Shown here: one piece after another, positions 16,732 to 26,639 of the stretch
Numbering within the stretch: the first letter of the stretch is position 1
Layout of the letters: every line of letters starts with the position of its first letter
DNA from: Clostridiales bacterium
GTDB lineage: Bacteria > Bacillota > Clostridia > TANB77 > CAG-508
Assembly (NCBI GenBank): GCA_003534295.1
Contig: DPDV01000002.1
Span: 1-64,000, forward strand
Direction: 5' to 3'
DNA: 64,000 bases
The notes under the pieces: generated by a model
Database searches by the model: none
The model's input: only the letters and a program-made list of their open reading frames with translations
Told to the model about the DNA's origin: nothing
Program-made: the position numbers and the translations under genes

Positions 16732-18712
16732 ATGGGATATAAATTAAATACTGCATTAAAGAAAAGCAAAACAAGCATAATTATAGCACTAGTATTATGG
16801 GTAATTGTAACTGTAATACTAGTTTCTCCATTTTCATACACATTGGGAAAGTCAATGGCAAATGGAAAGTTTGACTTAAGTATATTTTTAGAACAACTAG
16901 GACCTGCAATGACAAGCTTTACAACATTATTTAAGATTTTTTCAGAAGGATATGCAAAATATTTTTGGTCAACCTTAAAAATATTTTCCGTAATATACTT
17001 GGCAATTACTGTAATAGGAATACTTAAGGCAAGACCAAAACATGAGTATACAGATATAGAGCATGGCTCAAGTGATTGGAGTGAGGGCGGAGAACAATAT
17101 AGTATTTTAAGTAAAAATAAAGGAATTATATTAGCCCAAAATAATTACTTGCCAGTAGATAAAAGAGGAAATGTTAACGTATTGGTAGTTGGACGGTTCT
17201 GGTTCTGGTAAATCAGCATCATACTCTATACCAAATGCATACCAAATGCTTGGATCATATATATTTACAGATCCAAAAGGCGAATTATACGATAAAACAG
17301 CAGGATACTTAAAAAAGAATGGATATGACATAAAAGTATTAAATTTAGTTAATCCAGCTAATAGCGACGGATATAATCCATTAATGCACATAGCAAGTGA
17401 AATAGATGTAGACGTTATAGCAAATACAATAGTAAAAGGACAACAAGGAGAAGGAAGCAAGGCGGATCCATATTGGGACGATATGGCAGAAATGCTTTTA
17501 AAAGCGCTTATTTACTACCTTATGGCGGTAAGACCGGAAGAAGAGCAAAACCTAGCCAGTTGTTCAGAGCTTGTAAGGGCGGCTAATGCAAATGGGGGAA
17601 GCAACTTACTTACAGACTTAATTAACCAGTTGCCATATGATCACCCTGCAAGAATGTATTATAAATCTATAGAAATAGCACCGGAAAAAACATATGGTTC
17701 AATATTAAGTTCTTTACAGTCGAAACTTGGTAAATTCGATTCAAAGGAAATTGCAGAGGTAACATCTACAGATACAATAGATTTTGAAACAATAGGAAGC
17801 AGAAAAACAGCAGTGTATGTAATATCTTCAGATACACATAAGGCATATGACTTCTTGCTTACAATATTCTTCTCACAAATGATACAACAATTATATGATT
17901 TTGCAGATAAAAGTGGAGGAAGACTAAAAGTACCAGCATTCTTTATTTTGGATGAGTTCGCTAATATAGGACAAATACCAGACTTTGATAAAAAAATATC
18001 AACAAGTAGAAGTAGAGGAATATCATTTAGTGTTATATTGCAAAACTTAGACCAATTGGAAGCCGTATACGAAAAATCCCACGAAACTATTATGGGAAAC
18101 TGTGATACACACGTATTCTTAGGAAGTAACTCTTTTAAAACGGTAGAATATTTTTCAAAAGCATTAGGAGAAAAAACAATAACAAGAGATAATATTTCTG
18201 TAAATAAAGATAAACAAATGGCTAGACAGGGATATAGTACATCAGACCAAATAATGGCAAGAGCTTTGATGACACCAGATGAGTTGAGAAGAATGGATAA
18301 TGATTTATGTATCATATACGAAAAAGGCTTAAAGCCAATAAAAGCAAAAAAATATTATTATTTTGAAACACCAATGATAAAGCAGTTAAATGAATATAAA
18401 TTAAATCACTTGGAGTTTGACGTTGGAAACAGAGGAGAATGGAGAAAATTTAATCCAAACAACCCATATTTTGAAGAGGAAAAAGAGCAACCAAAGGATT
18501 TAAAAGTAGATTCATTAGATGATTTATTTAATGATGATGATAATAAACAGGAAAGCAATGAAAAACCTAAAAATAAAACAAATAGTATACCAGATGCTCC
18601 AATCCTACCAGATTCTGACGACTTTTCGTATGATATACAAAAGGAATTAGAAGCAAAGTTTGACGAACTGTTTGGAACCGAAGGCTCAGATACATCAAAT
18701 AAAAATTCATAA
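16732..18712 (+). CDS. VirD4/TraG-like P-loop ATPase, read through a +1 shift at CGG
   Basis: The frame opened at ATG 16732 stops at TAA 17209 just inside the P-loop. Skipping C17194 gives a continuous protein of about 659 residues. Two or three N-terminal membrane helices lie within residues 1-105. The Walker A is then GGSGSGKS (about 154-161). ESxFVxDPKGEL-like TDPKGELYD follows, and then FFILDEFANIGQIPDFDKK (Walker B), SRSRGISFSVILQNLDQL and an acidic C-terminal tail. This is the VirD4/TraG/TraD fold of type IV coupling proteins. No relaxase, VirB4 or other conjugation genes are visible nearby, so a chromosomal housekeeping or orphan role is possible. Confidence 0.85.
17194..17197 (+). other. 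putative CGG +1 recoding site 4 (VirD4-like Walker A)
   Basis: The CGG begins exactly 154 codons after the ATG. Skipping C17194 gives GGT, the second glycine of GGSGSGKS. Unshifted, the frame reads R-F-W-F-W and stops at 17209. The preceding codon is GGA. Confidence 0.82.
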
Positions 18713-18716
18713 ATGA

Positions 18717-18743
18717 AAAGCATTCAAAACGAATGCTTTTTTC
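18717..18743 (+). terminator. terminator after the VirD4-like gene
   Basis: A 10 bp perfect stem (AAAAGCATTC 18717-18726 with GAATGCTTTT 18731-18740) has a 4 nt loop and T-run. Confidence 0.9.
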
Positions 18744-18745
18744 TA

Positions 18746-18774
18746 TTGACAATATAATAAATATGGAGTACAAT
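18746..18774 (+). promoter_or_regulatory. promoter of the sbcD-sbcC-like operon
   Basis: TTGACA (18746-18751), 17 bp spacer, TACAAT (18769-18774). The first gene starts 22 nt downstream. Confidence 0.82.
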
Positions 18775-18796
18775 TGTTCTGTATAAAGGAGGCAAT

Positions 18797-19873
18797 ATGA
18801 AATTTGTACATATAGCAGATATGCATTTTGATGCGCCATTTGTAGTTTTAAATAGTAGAACCAATTGGGGAGAAATACGCAGAATAGAGCAAAGAGATGC
18901 ACTAAAAAAAATAATAAATTATATAAAAGGAAATAATATTAAGTTTTTATTTGTGGCAGGTGATTTATACGAAAACGAACAAATAAGAGAAGCAACAATT
19001 GAATACATAAATGACTTATTTAAACAAATTCCTAACACGAAAGTATTCATTTCACCAGGCAATCATGACCCTTATATAAATAATTCTTATTATAAAACAT
19101 TTCAATGGGCAGAAAATGTAATAATATTTTCTCAAAACCAAAAAGTGTATGAAACTTCAGATGCTGATATATATGGTATTGCATTTACAGACTTCTATTG
19201 TAAAGATTTAAAAGTAAATGAAATAAAAATAAATAATAAAGACAAATTGAACATCTTGGTAGTACACGGAACCGTAGATGGATCATTAGAAAATGTAGAA
19301 TACAATCCAATGAAAAAGTCTATGTTAAAAGAATTGGGTTTTGACTATATTGCACTGGGGCATATACACAAATTGAACTATAATACAGAAGAAAATCAAA
19401 GAATAGTTTATCCAGGCTCTACAATATCATTAGGATTTGACGAATTAGGACAACATGGAATGATAGTGGGAGAATTGGAAAAAGATAAAATTAATCTAAA
19501 GTTTATTCCTGTAGATAATAAAGAATTAAAAGAAATTAATGTAGAAGTAACAAATATAAATGATAAAGAAGAATTAGTAGAAAAATTGAACAGTTTGCAA
19601 TTAGAAGAAAATATTTTATATAAAGTAATTTTAATAGGAAAAAGAAAATTCGAAATTAATATTTATAATTTATATAAGTTAAATATTGATGACAGAATAG
19701 TAAAAATTAAAGACAATACAAAACCAGATATAGACATATCAGCAGTAGCTAGACAAAATAATTTAAAAGGATTATTTGTAAAAGAAATTTTAAATGAAAT
19801 GGAAAACAGCAATATAGATAAGAATACGTTAGAAAATGTATTAGAAATAGGATTAGATATATTAGAAAAATAG
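18797..19873 (+). CDS. SbcD/YhaO-like DNA repair nuclease (calcineurin-type phosphoesterase)
   Basis: 358 residues. The metallophosphoesterase motifs are in order: HIADMHFD, VAGDLYEN, SPGNHDPY, VHGTVDG and ALGHIHK. The family is the Mre11/SbcD nuclease, which with an SMC-like ATPase processes DNA ends and hairpins. The architecture fits Bacillus YhaO. AAAGGAGG precedes the ATG. The partner ATPase follows after 13 nt. Confidence 0.88.
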   Translation: MKFVHIADMHFDAPFVVLNSRTNWGEIRRIEQRDALKKIINYIKGNNIKFLFVAGDLYENEQIREATIEYINDLFKQIPNTKVFISPGNHDPYINNSYYKTFQWAENVIIFSQNQKVYETSDADIYGIAFTDFYCKDLKVNEIKINNKDKLNILVVHGTVDGSLENVEYNPMKKSMLKELGFDYIALGHIHKLNYNTEENQRIVYPGSTISLGFDELGQHGMIVGELEKDKINLKFIPVDNKELKEINVEVTNINDKEELVEKLNSLQLEENILYKVILIGKRKFEINIYNLYKLNIDDRIVKIKDNTKPDIDISAVARQNNLKGLFVKEILNEMENSNIDKNTLENVLEIGLDILEK

Positions 19874-19886
19874 AGGAGAATAAATT

Positions 19887-21722
19887 TTGAAAATAGAAAA
19901 TATTAAAATAAATTCTTTTGGAACATTAAAAAATAAAGAAATTAATTTAGATAAAAATGTGAACATTATATATGGGAAAAATGAAAGTGGTAAGTCTACC
20001 CTATTAACATATATAAAAACAGCATTTTATGGAATATCAAAGAATAAAAATGGTAAACAAATATCAGATTTTGACAAATATAAACCATGGAGTGGAGAAG
20101 AATTTTCTGGTAAAATTAAGTACATTTTGGATGATGGAAGCAAATATGAAATTTTTAGAGACTTTAATAAAAAAAATGCTAAAATATATAATGATAATCT
20201 AGAAGATATAACAAAACAATTTAATATGGATAAAAAAGAAGGTTCACAATTTTTTTTAGAGCAGGTGGGTTTAGACGAGAATATGTTTACATCAACAATA
20301 ATGTCAGGTCAACAAGAAGTCAAATTAAATGAACAACAACAAAATGTATTGGTACAAAAAATAGCTAACATAGCGGGAACAGGAGATTCAAATTTATCTT
20401 ATAATAAAGCAAAAGAAAAATTAAATAAAAAACAATTAGAAGAAGTTGGGACAGAAAGAACGCAAGGTAAGCCAATAAATATACTAAAAAGTAAAATTAA
20501 ATATATATCAGAGATGTTAGAAAAGTTAAATTTGTACAAACAAGAAAAAATAACAATAGAACAAAAGAAAAAAGATTTAGAGAACAAAATACAAGGACAA
20601 GAGCAAAGAAGAGAGCTAATAAAAAAAATAAGTGAATTAAGTGAAAAAATAAGAATAGAAAGTGAAAAGGTTAATTATAAAAATAAAATTAAAGAAGAAA
20701 AGCAAGATGAAATAGAAAATTTGAAGAGAGAAAAAGAAGAAATAACAAATATATCAAGAAACAAGAAAAATAAAAATGAATGGTATTGGATAATAAATGC
20801 AATAATGATTGTTTTAATGGCTATTAGTATAATAGCGTTAAAAAACAAATATATTACATATACTATTTTAACAGTATTAACATGTACATTAGTATTAGAA
20901 TATATAATAAAAATAAACAAAATTAAAAGAAATAAGGATTTACAAAAAAATAAAATTGATTTGTTAAATACAAAAATTGACTTTTTACAAAAGCAGAAAA
21001 ATGATATAGAACAAGATATAAAAAGAGAAAAAGATAATTTAGAAAAAGAAAAAGAAGAAATAAAAAATAAATATAATATTGAGTTATACGACATAGAAAA
21101 TAGTAAAAATGATTTAGAAGAAATAACAAGCAGAATAAATGAAGAAAAAATAAAATTAAACACATTAGAAGTAGAGGAAAAAAGTATAGTAAATAAACTT
21201 GAAGACTTAATAAAATTAGAAGAAGAGTTTGCAACAATACATGAGCAGTTAAAAGAAATTGAACAGAAAAACTATGAAATTAATTTAGCAAAAGACTTTT
21301 TAGAAAAAGCATATGAAAAAATGAAAAAAAATATTACACCTAAATTTACATTTAATTTATCAGAAAATATAAAAAATATAACTAATGGAAAATACACAAA
21401 TATTAATGTTAATGATGAAAACGGATTAATTGTAGAGATTCAAAATGGAGAATATATACCTGCAGAAAGATTGAGCATTGGCACAATAGATCAATTATAC
21501 CTATCTCTAAGAATATCTATGATAGAAGAAATTTCTAAAGAAAAAATGCCTATAATTTTAGATGAAGCATTTGCATACTTTGATGATGAAAGATTAGAAA
21601 ATATACTTAAATATTTAACTCAAAAATATAAACAACATCAATTAATTATATTTACATGTACAAATAGAGAAAAGAACATACTAGATAAATTAAATTGTAT
21701 ATACAATAGTGTAGAACTTTAA
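19887..21722 (+). CDS. SbcC/YhaN-like SMC-type ATPase with central membrane helices
   Basis: 611 residues from a TTG start (19887) with GAGGAG upstream. The N-terminal Walker A is YGKNESGKSTLL (about 30-41). Long coiled coils rich in K, E and N flank two hydrophobic helices at about residues 300-345 (WYWIINAIMIVLMAISIIAL and a second). The C-terminal signature RLSIGTIDQLYLSLR and Walker B MPIILDEAFAYFDDE complete the ABC ATPase. A membrane segment in the coiled-coil arm is a feature of the YhaN type rather than classical SbcC, and implies a membrane-associated DNA-end complex. Confidence 0.86.
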   Translation: MKIENIKINSFGTLKNKEINLDKNVNIIYGKNESGKSTLLTYIKTAFYGISKNKNGKQISDFDKYKPWSGEEFSGKIKYILDDGSKYEIFRDFNKKNAKIYNDNLEDITKQFNMDKKEGSQFFLEQVGLDENMFTSTIMSGQQEVKLNEQQQNVLVQKIANIAGTGDSNLSYNKAKEKLNKKQLEEVGTERTQGKPINILKSKIKYISEMLEKLNLYKQEKITIEQKKKDLENKIQGQEQRRELIKKISELSEKIRIESEKVNYKNKIKEEKQDEIENLKREKEEITNISRNKKNKNEWYWIINAIMIVLMAISIIALKNKYITYTILTVLTCTLVLEYIIKINKIKRNKDLQKNKIDLLNTKIDFLQKQKNDIEQDIKREKDNLEKEKEEIKNKYNIELYDIENSKNDLEEITSRINEEKIKLNTLEVEEKSIVNKLEDLIKLEEEFATIHEQLKEIEQKNYEINLAKDFLEKAYEKMKKNITPKFTFNLSENIKNITNGKYTNINVNDENGLIVEIQNGEYIPAERLSIGTIDQLYLSLRISMIEEISKEKMPIILDEAFAYFDDERLENILKYLTQKYKQHQLIIFTCTNREKNILDKLNCIYNSVEL

Positions 21723-21735
21723 AGTTGCAGAGGCA

Positions 21736-21764
21736 TTGAAAAAGCTATAAATATGTTGTATAAT
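21736..21764 (+). promoter_or_regulatory. promoter of prfA
   Basis: TTGAAA (21736-21741), 17 bp spacer, TATAAT (21759-21764), 33 nt before the ATG. Confidence 0.82.
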
Positions 21765-21797
21765 AAATAAGTCAAATTTTATTAAGGAGAGGAAAAA

Positions 21798-22862
21798 ATG
21801 TTTCAAAAATTAGAAGACGTAGAAAAAAAATATATTGACTTAACAGAAAAAATAAGCGACCCAGAAGTTATAAGCAGACAAAATGAGTGGAAAGTAATGA
21901 TGAAAGAGCATTCGGAATTAGAGCCAATCGTTGAAAAATACAGAGAATACAAAAAAGTAGAAAAAAACTTAGAAGAAGCAAAAGAAATGATGAATGACCC
22001 AGAATTGAAAGAATTGGCAGAAACAGAAATGCTAGAAGCGAAAGAAAAACTACCAAAGATAGAGGAAGAACTTAAAATACTGCTAATCCCAAAGGATCCA
22101 GATGATGATAAAAACGTAATATGTGAAATAAGAGGAGGAGCCGGAGGGGACGAGGCAGCACTATTTGCAGGAACTTTATATAGAATGTACTCAATGTATG
22201 CAGAAAGAAAACACTGGAAATTAGAAGTATTAAATGAAAATGAAACAGAGTTGGGAGGATATAAAGAAATATCATTTATGATTTCTGGAAGAGGAGCATA
22301 TAGTAGATTAAAGTTTGAAAGTGGAGTTCATAGAGTACAAAGAGTTCCAGACACAGAAGCAAGTGGTAGAATACACACTTCTACAGCTACAGTTGCAGTA
22401 TTACCAGAAGTTGAAGATGTGGATATAGAACTTAACCCAGCAGATATAAAAATGGAAGTATTTAGATCATCTGGTGCAGGAGGGCAACACGTAAATAAAA
22501 CTTCATCAGCAGTTAGATTAATACACATACCAACAGGAATGGTTGCAGAATGTCAAACAGAAAGATCACAAGTTCAAAATAGAGAATATGCCATGAGAAT
22601 GTTGAGATCACGTTTATATGAAAAAGAAAAACAAGAAAGAGACGCTAAGTTAGCAAATGAAAGAAAAACACAAGTAGGTAGTGGAGATAGAAGTGAAAAG
22701 ATAAGAACATACAACTATCCACAAGGACGTATAACAGACCATAGAATAGGAATGTCTATTTATCAAATAGAGGACTTTTTGAATGGAAACCTAGATGAAA
22801 TGATAGATAATCTAATTGCCGCAGATAGAGCAGAAAAATTAAAAAGTACAAATGATTGCTAG
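21798..22862 (+). CDS. prfA: peptide chain release factor 1
   Basis: 354 residues. The GGQ catalytic motif is in [17 protein letters not shown]. The stop-codon recognition tripeptide PxT appears as PDT in [14 protein letters not shown]; the middle residue varies in the family. RF1 reads UAA and UAG. All domains are present and the length is normal, so there is no sign of altered stop-codon use from this gene. AAGGAGAGG lies upstream of the ATG. Confidence 0.96.
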   Translation: MFQKLEDVEKKYIDLTEKISDPEVISRQNEWKVMMKEHSELEPIVEKYREYKKVEKNLEEAKEMMNDPELKELAETEMLEAKEKLPKIEEELKILLIPKDPDDDKNVICEIRGGAGGDEAALFAGTLYRMYSMYAERKHWKLEVLNENETELGGYKEISFMISGRGAYSRLKFESGVHRVQRVPDTEASGRIHTSTATVAVLPEVEDVDIELNPADIKMEVFRSSGAGGQHVNKTSSAVRLIHIPTGMVAECQTERSQVQNREYAMRMLRSRLYEKEKQERDAKLANERKTQVGSGDRSEKIRTYNYPQGRITDHRIGMSIYQIEDFLNGNLDEMIDNLIAADRAEKLKSTNDC

Positions 22863-22980
22863 TTAAACTTAATGTTTAAATAAACAATTTTAATCATCCA
22901 TTTTAAAGAAATATAAAAAAAGATTGAAAAATGGAATTTTTTGTTGTAATATGTAAGAAAAAAGAAAGGGGGAGTTTGAA

Positions 22981-23394
22981 ATGTATAATAGTTACGGTGT
23001 GAGTTCAACAATATTAGATTCTTCACCAAAGTTTGTAGCTAGTGGTATATGGACAATTGTATCGGTAATACTTGCAATAATTGGAGGAATAGTATTATAT
23101 TTTACATTTTTGAGCAAAAAAAATGAAGGAAAATTTACAGGATTTCTAGGATGGTTGTATGATTTTCTTACATTTAAAAAAATGATGATAGAAAACGTAT
23201 TAAAAATACTGTATATTATAGTTGCTTTATTTGTTACATTGTCATCATTTGGATTAATATCAATAAGTTTTTTAGCATTTTTATTAACATTAGTTATAGG
23301 CAATGTATTAACCAGAGTTATATATGAACTATTACTAGTCAAACTTGTAATATGTAAAAATACAACAGAGATAAACAAAAAATTGAATAAATAA
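22981..23394 (+). CDS. small membrane protein of unknown function
   Basis: 137 residues with three predicted membrane helices (about 22-44, 76-92 and 94-120) and a cytoplasmic loop containing GKFTGFLGWLYDFLTFKK. I do not recognise a family. GGGGGAG precedes the ATG. A terminator follows, so it is probably monocistronic. Confidence 0.7.
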   Translation: MYNSYGVSSTILDSSPKFVASGIWTIVSVILAIIGGIVLYFTFLSKKNEGKFTGFLGWLYDFLTFKKMMIENVLKILYIIVALFVTLSSFGLISISFLAFLLTLVIGNVLTRVIYELLLVKLVICKNTTEINKKLNK

Positions 23395-23410
23395 AATAAT
23401 TATACAACAG

Positions 23411-23447
23411 AAACCTAATGGCTATTTAAGCTATTAGGTTTTTTTTC
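23411..23447 (+). terminator. terminator after the 22981 gene
   Basis: AAACCTAAT (23411-23419) pairs with ATTAGGTTT (23433-23441), with an inner AGCT-type extension, followed by a run of Ts. Confidence 0.9.
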
Positions 23448-23549
23448 TAAAAAAGATAATTAGATTGCAATTAATAAGATAAAAGATATATAATAAAAAA
23501 AATGAACTAAAACACAAAGGCAAAAGTCTTATTAATAGGAGGAAGAAAA

Positions 23550-24074
23550 ATGGTAGATATAGAAAGAGCCATAAAAGGAGATAAAGAAGCATTCAGCAGA
23601 GTGATAATGCAAAATAAAGAGGTAATGTACAAAACAACTATGATAATACTAAAAAATGAAGATGATGCTTATGATGCTCTACAAAATGCACTAATACGAA
23701 TGTACCAAAACATAGGTAAATTAGAAAGTAAAGAAGCATTTAATTCCTGGAGCAGAAGAATAATAATTAACTGCTGTTATGATTTAATAAATAAAAACAA
23801 AAAAGTAATAGATATAACATCAAAAATGGCAGAAAGTTATGAAGAAACAAAAGAGGATGTTTATGATTGTGAAGATTCATTTGTTCAGCTTCTAGAACAA
23901 ATAAAACCAGAGCTAAGGCTCACTGCTACATTGTACTATTATGATGATTTATCAATTAGAGAAATTGCACAAACACTGGATATACCAGAAGGAACTGTAA
24001 AATCAAGGTTAGCAGTAGCAAGAGAAAAGTTATATGAAATGTTAGTACGAGAAAGGAGGGAAGTAAATGGTTAG
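23550..24074 (+). CDS. ECF-type RNA polymerase sigma factor
   Basis: 174 residues. The sigma-2 region is at about 10-75 (DDAYDALQNALIRMYQNIGKL, then SWSRRIIINCCYDLINKNKK). The sigma-4 helix-turn-helix is at about 120-165 (YYDDLSIREIAQTLDIPEGTVKSRLAVAREKL). It directs RNA polymerase to a small regulon under control of the adjacent anti-sigma factor, whose start overlaps the sigma stop by 8 nt. AGGAGG lies before the ATG. Confidence 0.93.
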   Translation: MVDIERAIKGDKEAFSRVIMQNKEVMYKTTMIILKNEDDAYDALQNALIRMYQNIGKLESKEAFNSWSRRIIINCCYDLINKNKKVIDITSKMAESYEETKEDVYDCEDSFVQLLEQIKPELRLTATLYYYDDLSIREIAQTLDIPEGTVKSRLAVAREKLYEMLVRERREVNG

Positions 24075-26013
24075 TGATAAAGAGAAAGATTTATATATAA
24101 AATCTAATATTAAGGATGGAAAAATACCACATAAAATTGATGAACTATTTGAAAATCAACTAAAAATAATAGGAGGAGAAAAAATGGAAGAAAATATTAA
24201 TGAAACTATAAACGAAGAAAAACAACAAAAACCAAAGAAAAAAGGAAAAGCACTAAAAATTATATTATCAGTTGCAGCGTGTGCTGTATTAGCACTTGGA
24301 GGAGGAAACATATATGCAACAACAAAGGGATACGATAATGTATTTTTCATGATAAAAGATTGGATTACACAATCTACAGAGACAGATAAGAAAGATAAAA
24401 TATTATCTGACAGAGATATAACAATATCTTATCAACCGATACAGATAACAGACAACATTAGCATATTGATATCTAAAATGCAAATTAAAGACAATGATGC
24501 AAAATTATTTGTATCAGTAAGAAGAAACGATGTTGAAAAAGAAGGAGAATTACCATTAAACTATAAAATATATAATTTAAAGAAAAATATTTTATGCGAC
24601 CAAAATAGTAAAGAAGATAGTAATTCAAAAGAATCTATTTTTGAAGACGAATTAATTATAAAAAATTATTCACAACAAGATACAATATTAGACTTTGAAA
24701 TATATAAACCTAATGGTGAATTGCTAACAACACTATATATAAATCTAGAAGATAAAGAAATAAATGTAGTTGGAATGGGAGAATATTTGGAAAAAATTTC
24801 TGAAATAGAGTTGAAAAAATTCTTAGAAAGTATAACTGAATTACCAAAAGCAGGAAAGAAATATAATAGCGTAAATTGCATAGACATCCCTAATATATCA
24901 TATAGTAATGGGATTTATACAACAACATACACATATTGCTTTTTAGTTAATTCATTATTTGATATACAAGATACTAGTAAAATAGATATATACCAAAATA
25001 CAGCAGTAATAAAATTAAAAGAAAGTAATGGAACAAAGGAGTTTGAATTAGTATCTATAGGACAACCAATCCAAATACAAAAAGCAGAAATACCAGAAGG
25101 AAATTTAGATTCATTGCTTTATGGAGATGTAAACTGTGATGGAATGGTTAACGAAGAAGATGAAACATATCTACTAAGACATTTGGCAAATTGGCCAGGA
25201 TACGAATTAACAGAGCAAGGATGGATAAATGCAGACGTAGATAATGACGGCAAAGTAAACAATAGAGATGGTATGATATTAGCAAGACATTTAGCAAATT
25301 GGCCAGGATATGAAAAATTACCATTTGAACCAATATTATCAGTATTATATGGAGATGTAAACTGTGACAAAATAGTTGATAAAGCAGATGTAGAATATCT
25401 ACAAAAAAGTTTACTAGGAATGGAAGGATATCCACTAGCGCCACAAGGAAGAGTAAATGCAGATGTTAATGAAGATAAAAAAATAGATGATGCTGATGCA
25501 TTAATAATATTAAGACATATAGAAGGAATGGCAGGATATGAAACATTACCAGTAAAACCATCAACTTCAGTACTATATGGGGACGTAAATTGTGATGGAG
25601 TAGTTGATAATGCAGATGTGGAATATTTAACAAGATATTTAGCAAATTGGCCAGAATACGAATTAACAGAGCAAGGAGCTTTAAATGCAGATGTAGATTG
25701 TAATGGAAAAGTAAACAATAGAGACCGTCTAATTTTAACAAGGCATTTGGCAAATTGGGAAGGATATGAAGTATTACCATACTCAGAAACAAGATTATAT
25801 GGAGATGTAAACTGTGATGGAATAGTTAACGAAGAAGACGTTACTCATTTAGAAAGATATTTAGCACATTGGGAAGGATATGAATTAACAGAGCAAGGAA
25901 ATTTAAATGCAGATGTAGATTGCAGTGGAAATTTAAATCCAAAAGATTGTGTAATATTAGCAAGACATTTAGCAAACTGGGAAGGATATGAAACATTACC
26001 ATATACTAAATAA
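24067..26013 (+). CDS. anti-sigma-like membrane protein with four extracellular dockerin type I modules
   Basis: 648 residues. A cytoplasmic N-terminus (about 1-60) is followed by one membrane helix (ALKIILSVAACAVLALGGG, about 60-80). Next is a DUF4179-like extracellular region to about 355. Four tandem dockerin modules end the protein. Each begins LYGDVNCD and has two calcium-loop half repeats (DVNCDGxVxxxD and DVDxxGKVNxxD) with helices of the HLANWPGYE kind. The overlap with the ECF sigma gene marks it as that sigma factor's regulator. Dockerins normally bind cohesins, so ligand sensing by cohesin-bearing partners is an attractive inference, analogous to carbohydrate-sensing RsgI proteins. 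There is no N-terminal zinc-binding anti-sigma motif that I can see. Confidence 0.8.
   Translation: MVSDKEKDLYIKSNIKDGKIPHKIDELFENQLKIIGGEKMEENINETINEEKQQKPKKKGKALKIILSVAACAVLALGGGNIYATTKGYDNVFFMIKDWITQSTETDKKDKILSDRDITISYQPIQITDNISILISKMQIKDNDAKLFVSVRRNDVEKEGELPLNYKIYNLKKNILCDQNSKEDSNSKESIFEDELIIKNYSQQDTILDFEIYKPNGELLTTLYINLEDKEINVVGMGEYLEKISEIELKKFLESITELPKAGKKYNSVNCIDIPNISYSNGIYTTTYTYCFLVNSLFDIQDTSKIDIYQNTAVIKLKESNGTKEFELVSIGQPIQIQKAEIPEGNLDSLLYGDVNCDGMVNEEDETYLLRHLANWPGYELTEQGWINADVDNDGKVNNRDGMILARHLANWPGYEKLPFEPILSVLYGDVNCDKIVDKADVEYLQKSLLGMEGYPLAPQGRVNADVNEDKKIDDADALIILRHIEGMAGYETLPVKPSTSVLYGDVNCDGVVDNADVEYLTRYLANWPEYELTEQGALNADVDCNGKVNNRDRLILTRHLANWEGYEVLPYSETRLYGDVNCDGIVNEEDVTHLERYLAHWEGYELTEQGNLNADVDCSGNLNPKDCVILARHLANWEGYETLPYTK
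25117..26004 (+). repeat. four tandem dockerin-coding repeats of about 220 bp
   Basis: Modules begin near 25117, 25345, 25570 and 25792, each with TTATATGGAGATGTAAACTG or a close variant (LYGDVNCD). Modules 1, 3 and 4 are very alike; module 2 is the most diverged (LLGMEGYPLAPQG). Confidence 0.85.
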
Positions 26014-26126
26014 AAATATTATATGTAATTTTTATAATTTTTCTTCAATATATTAGTAATAAAATAATTTGTAAAAGGTTAAAGTAGAATACTATCTATT
26101 TAATGCCTTTAGAAGGGAGATTATAA

Positions 26127-26609
26127 ATGAACAATCTGCTAAAAACAACATTAATAGGACTTTTCTTTGGCACATTTGGAACTACAATAGGAGGAATAAT
26201 AGGAGTTACCTTTAAAAATACATCAAAGAAATTTTTAAGTTTTGTTTTAGCATTTGCATCCGGACTTATGATTTCGATAGTATGTTTTGACTTAATACCA
26301 GAAGCCTTTAATTTAACTGGCATAGTAAACATATTTATAGGAATAATGTTTGGAATAGTTACAATGATAGTATGTGATATATTAGTAGATAGAAAATTTA
26401 ATAATAAGATTAAATTTAAAGACAATAAAAATACATTGCTAAAAACAGGAATAATAGTAAGTATAGGATTAGCATTGCATAACTTCCCAGAAGGGTTAGC
26501 GATTGGCTCGGGATTTGAAGCATCAATAAAACTAGGACTATCACTTGCAATAGCAATATGCTTACATGATATCCCAGAAGGAAGATTCCAAAGTAGACAG
26601 TATGCGTGA
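26127..26609 (+). CDS. 5' part of a ZIP-family metal transporter gene, interrupted by an integrated element
   Basis: The first 152 codons (to about 26583) code for a ZIP transporter, with membrane helices from residue 1. The conserved helix is IGLALHNFPEGLAIGSGFEAS. The second metal-binding motif, HDIPEG, is cut off. Past 26583 the frame reads RFQSRQYA and stops within the inserted element. Joining 26583 to 29026 restores HDIPEGISMAVP and a 248-residue protein. ZIP proteins import zinc, iron or manganese; the interrupted copy should be non-functional unless the element is excised. Confidence 0.85.
   Translation: MNNLLKTTLIGLFFGTFGTTIGGIIGVTFKNTSKKFLSFVLAFASGLMISIVCFDLIPEAFNLTGIVNIFIGIMFGIVTMIVCDILVDRKFNNKIKFKDNKNTLLKTGIIVSIGLALHNFPEGLAIGSGFEASIKLGLSLAIAICLHDIPEGRFQSRQYA
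26574..26583 (+). repeat. left attachment core (attL) CCAGAAGGAA
   Basis: This 10 bp sequence recurs at 29016-29025. It encodes the PEG of HDIPEG, one of the most conserved stretches of ZIP proteins, which makes it a dependable integration target. Confidence 0.8.
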
Positions 26610-26639
26610 TAAGGCAATTTGAATTTAATATAAATACTT

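Noticed and set aside
17659..18315. Long minus-strand open frames inside plus-strand genes (for example 17659-18315, 15102-15749, 25119-25718)
   Set aside because: They are shadows produced by AT-rich codon use; they lack ribosome binding sites and recognisable domains and are opposite well-supported genes.
21798..22862. Altered stop-codon usage suggested by the PDT tripeptide in RF1
   Set aside because: The middle residue of the PxT motif varies in normal RF1 proteins, and TAA, TAG and TGA all end genes in this window.
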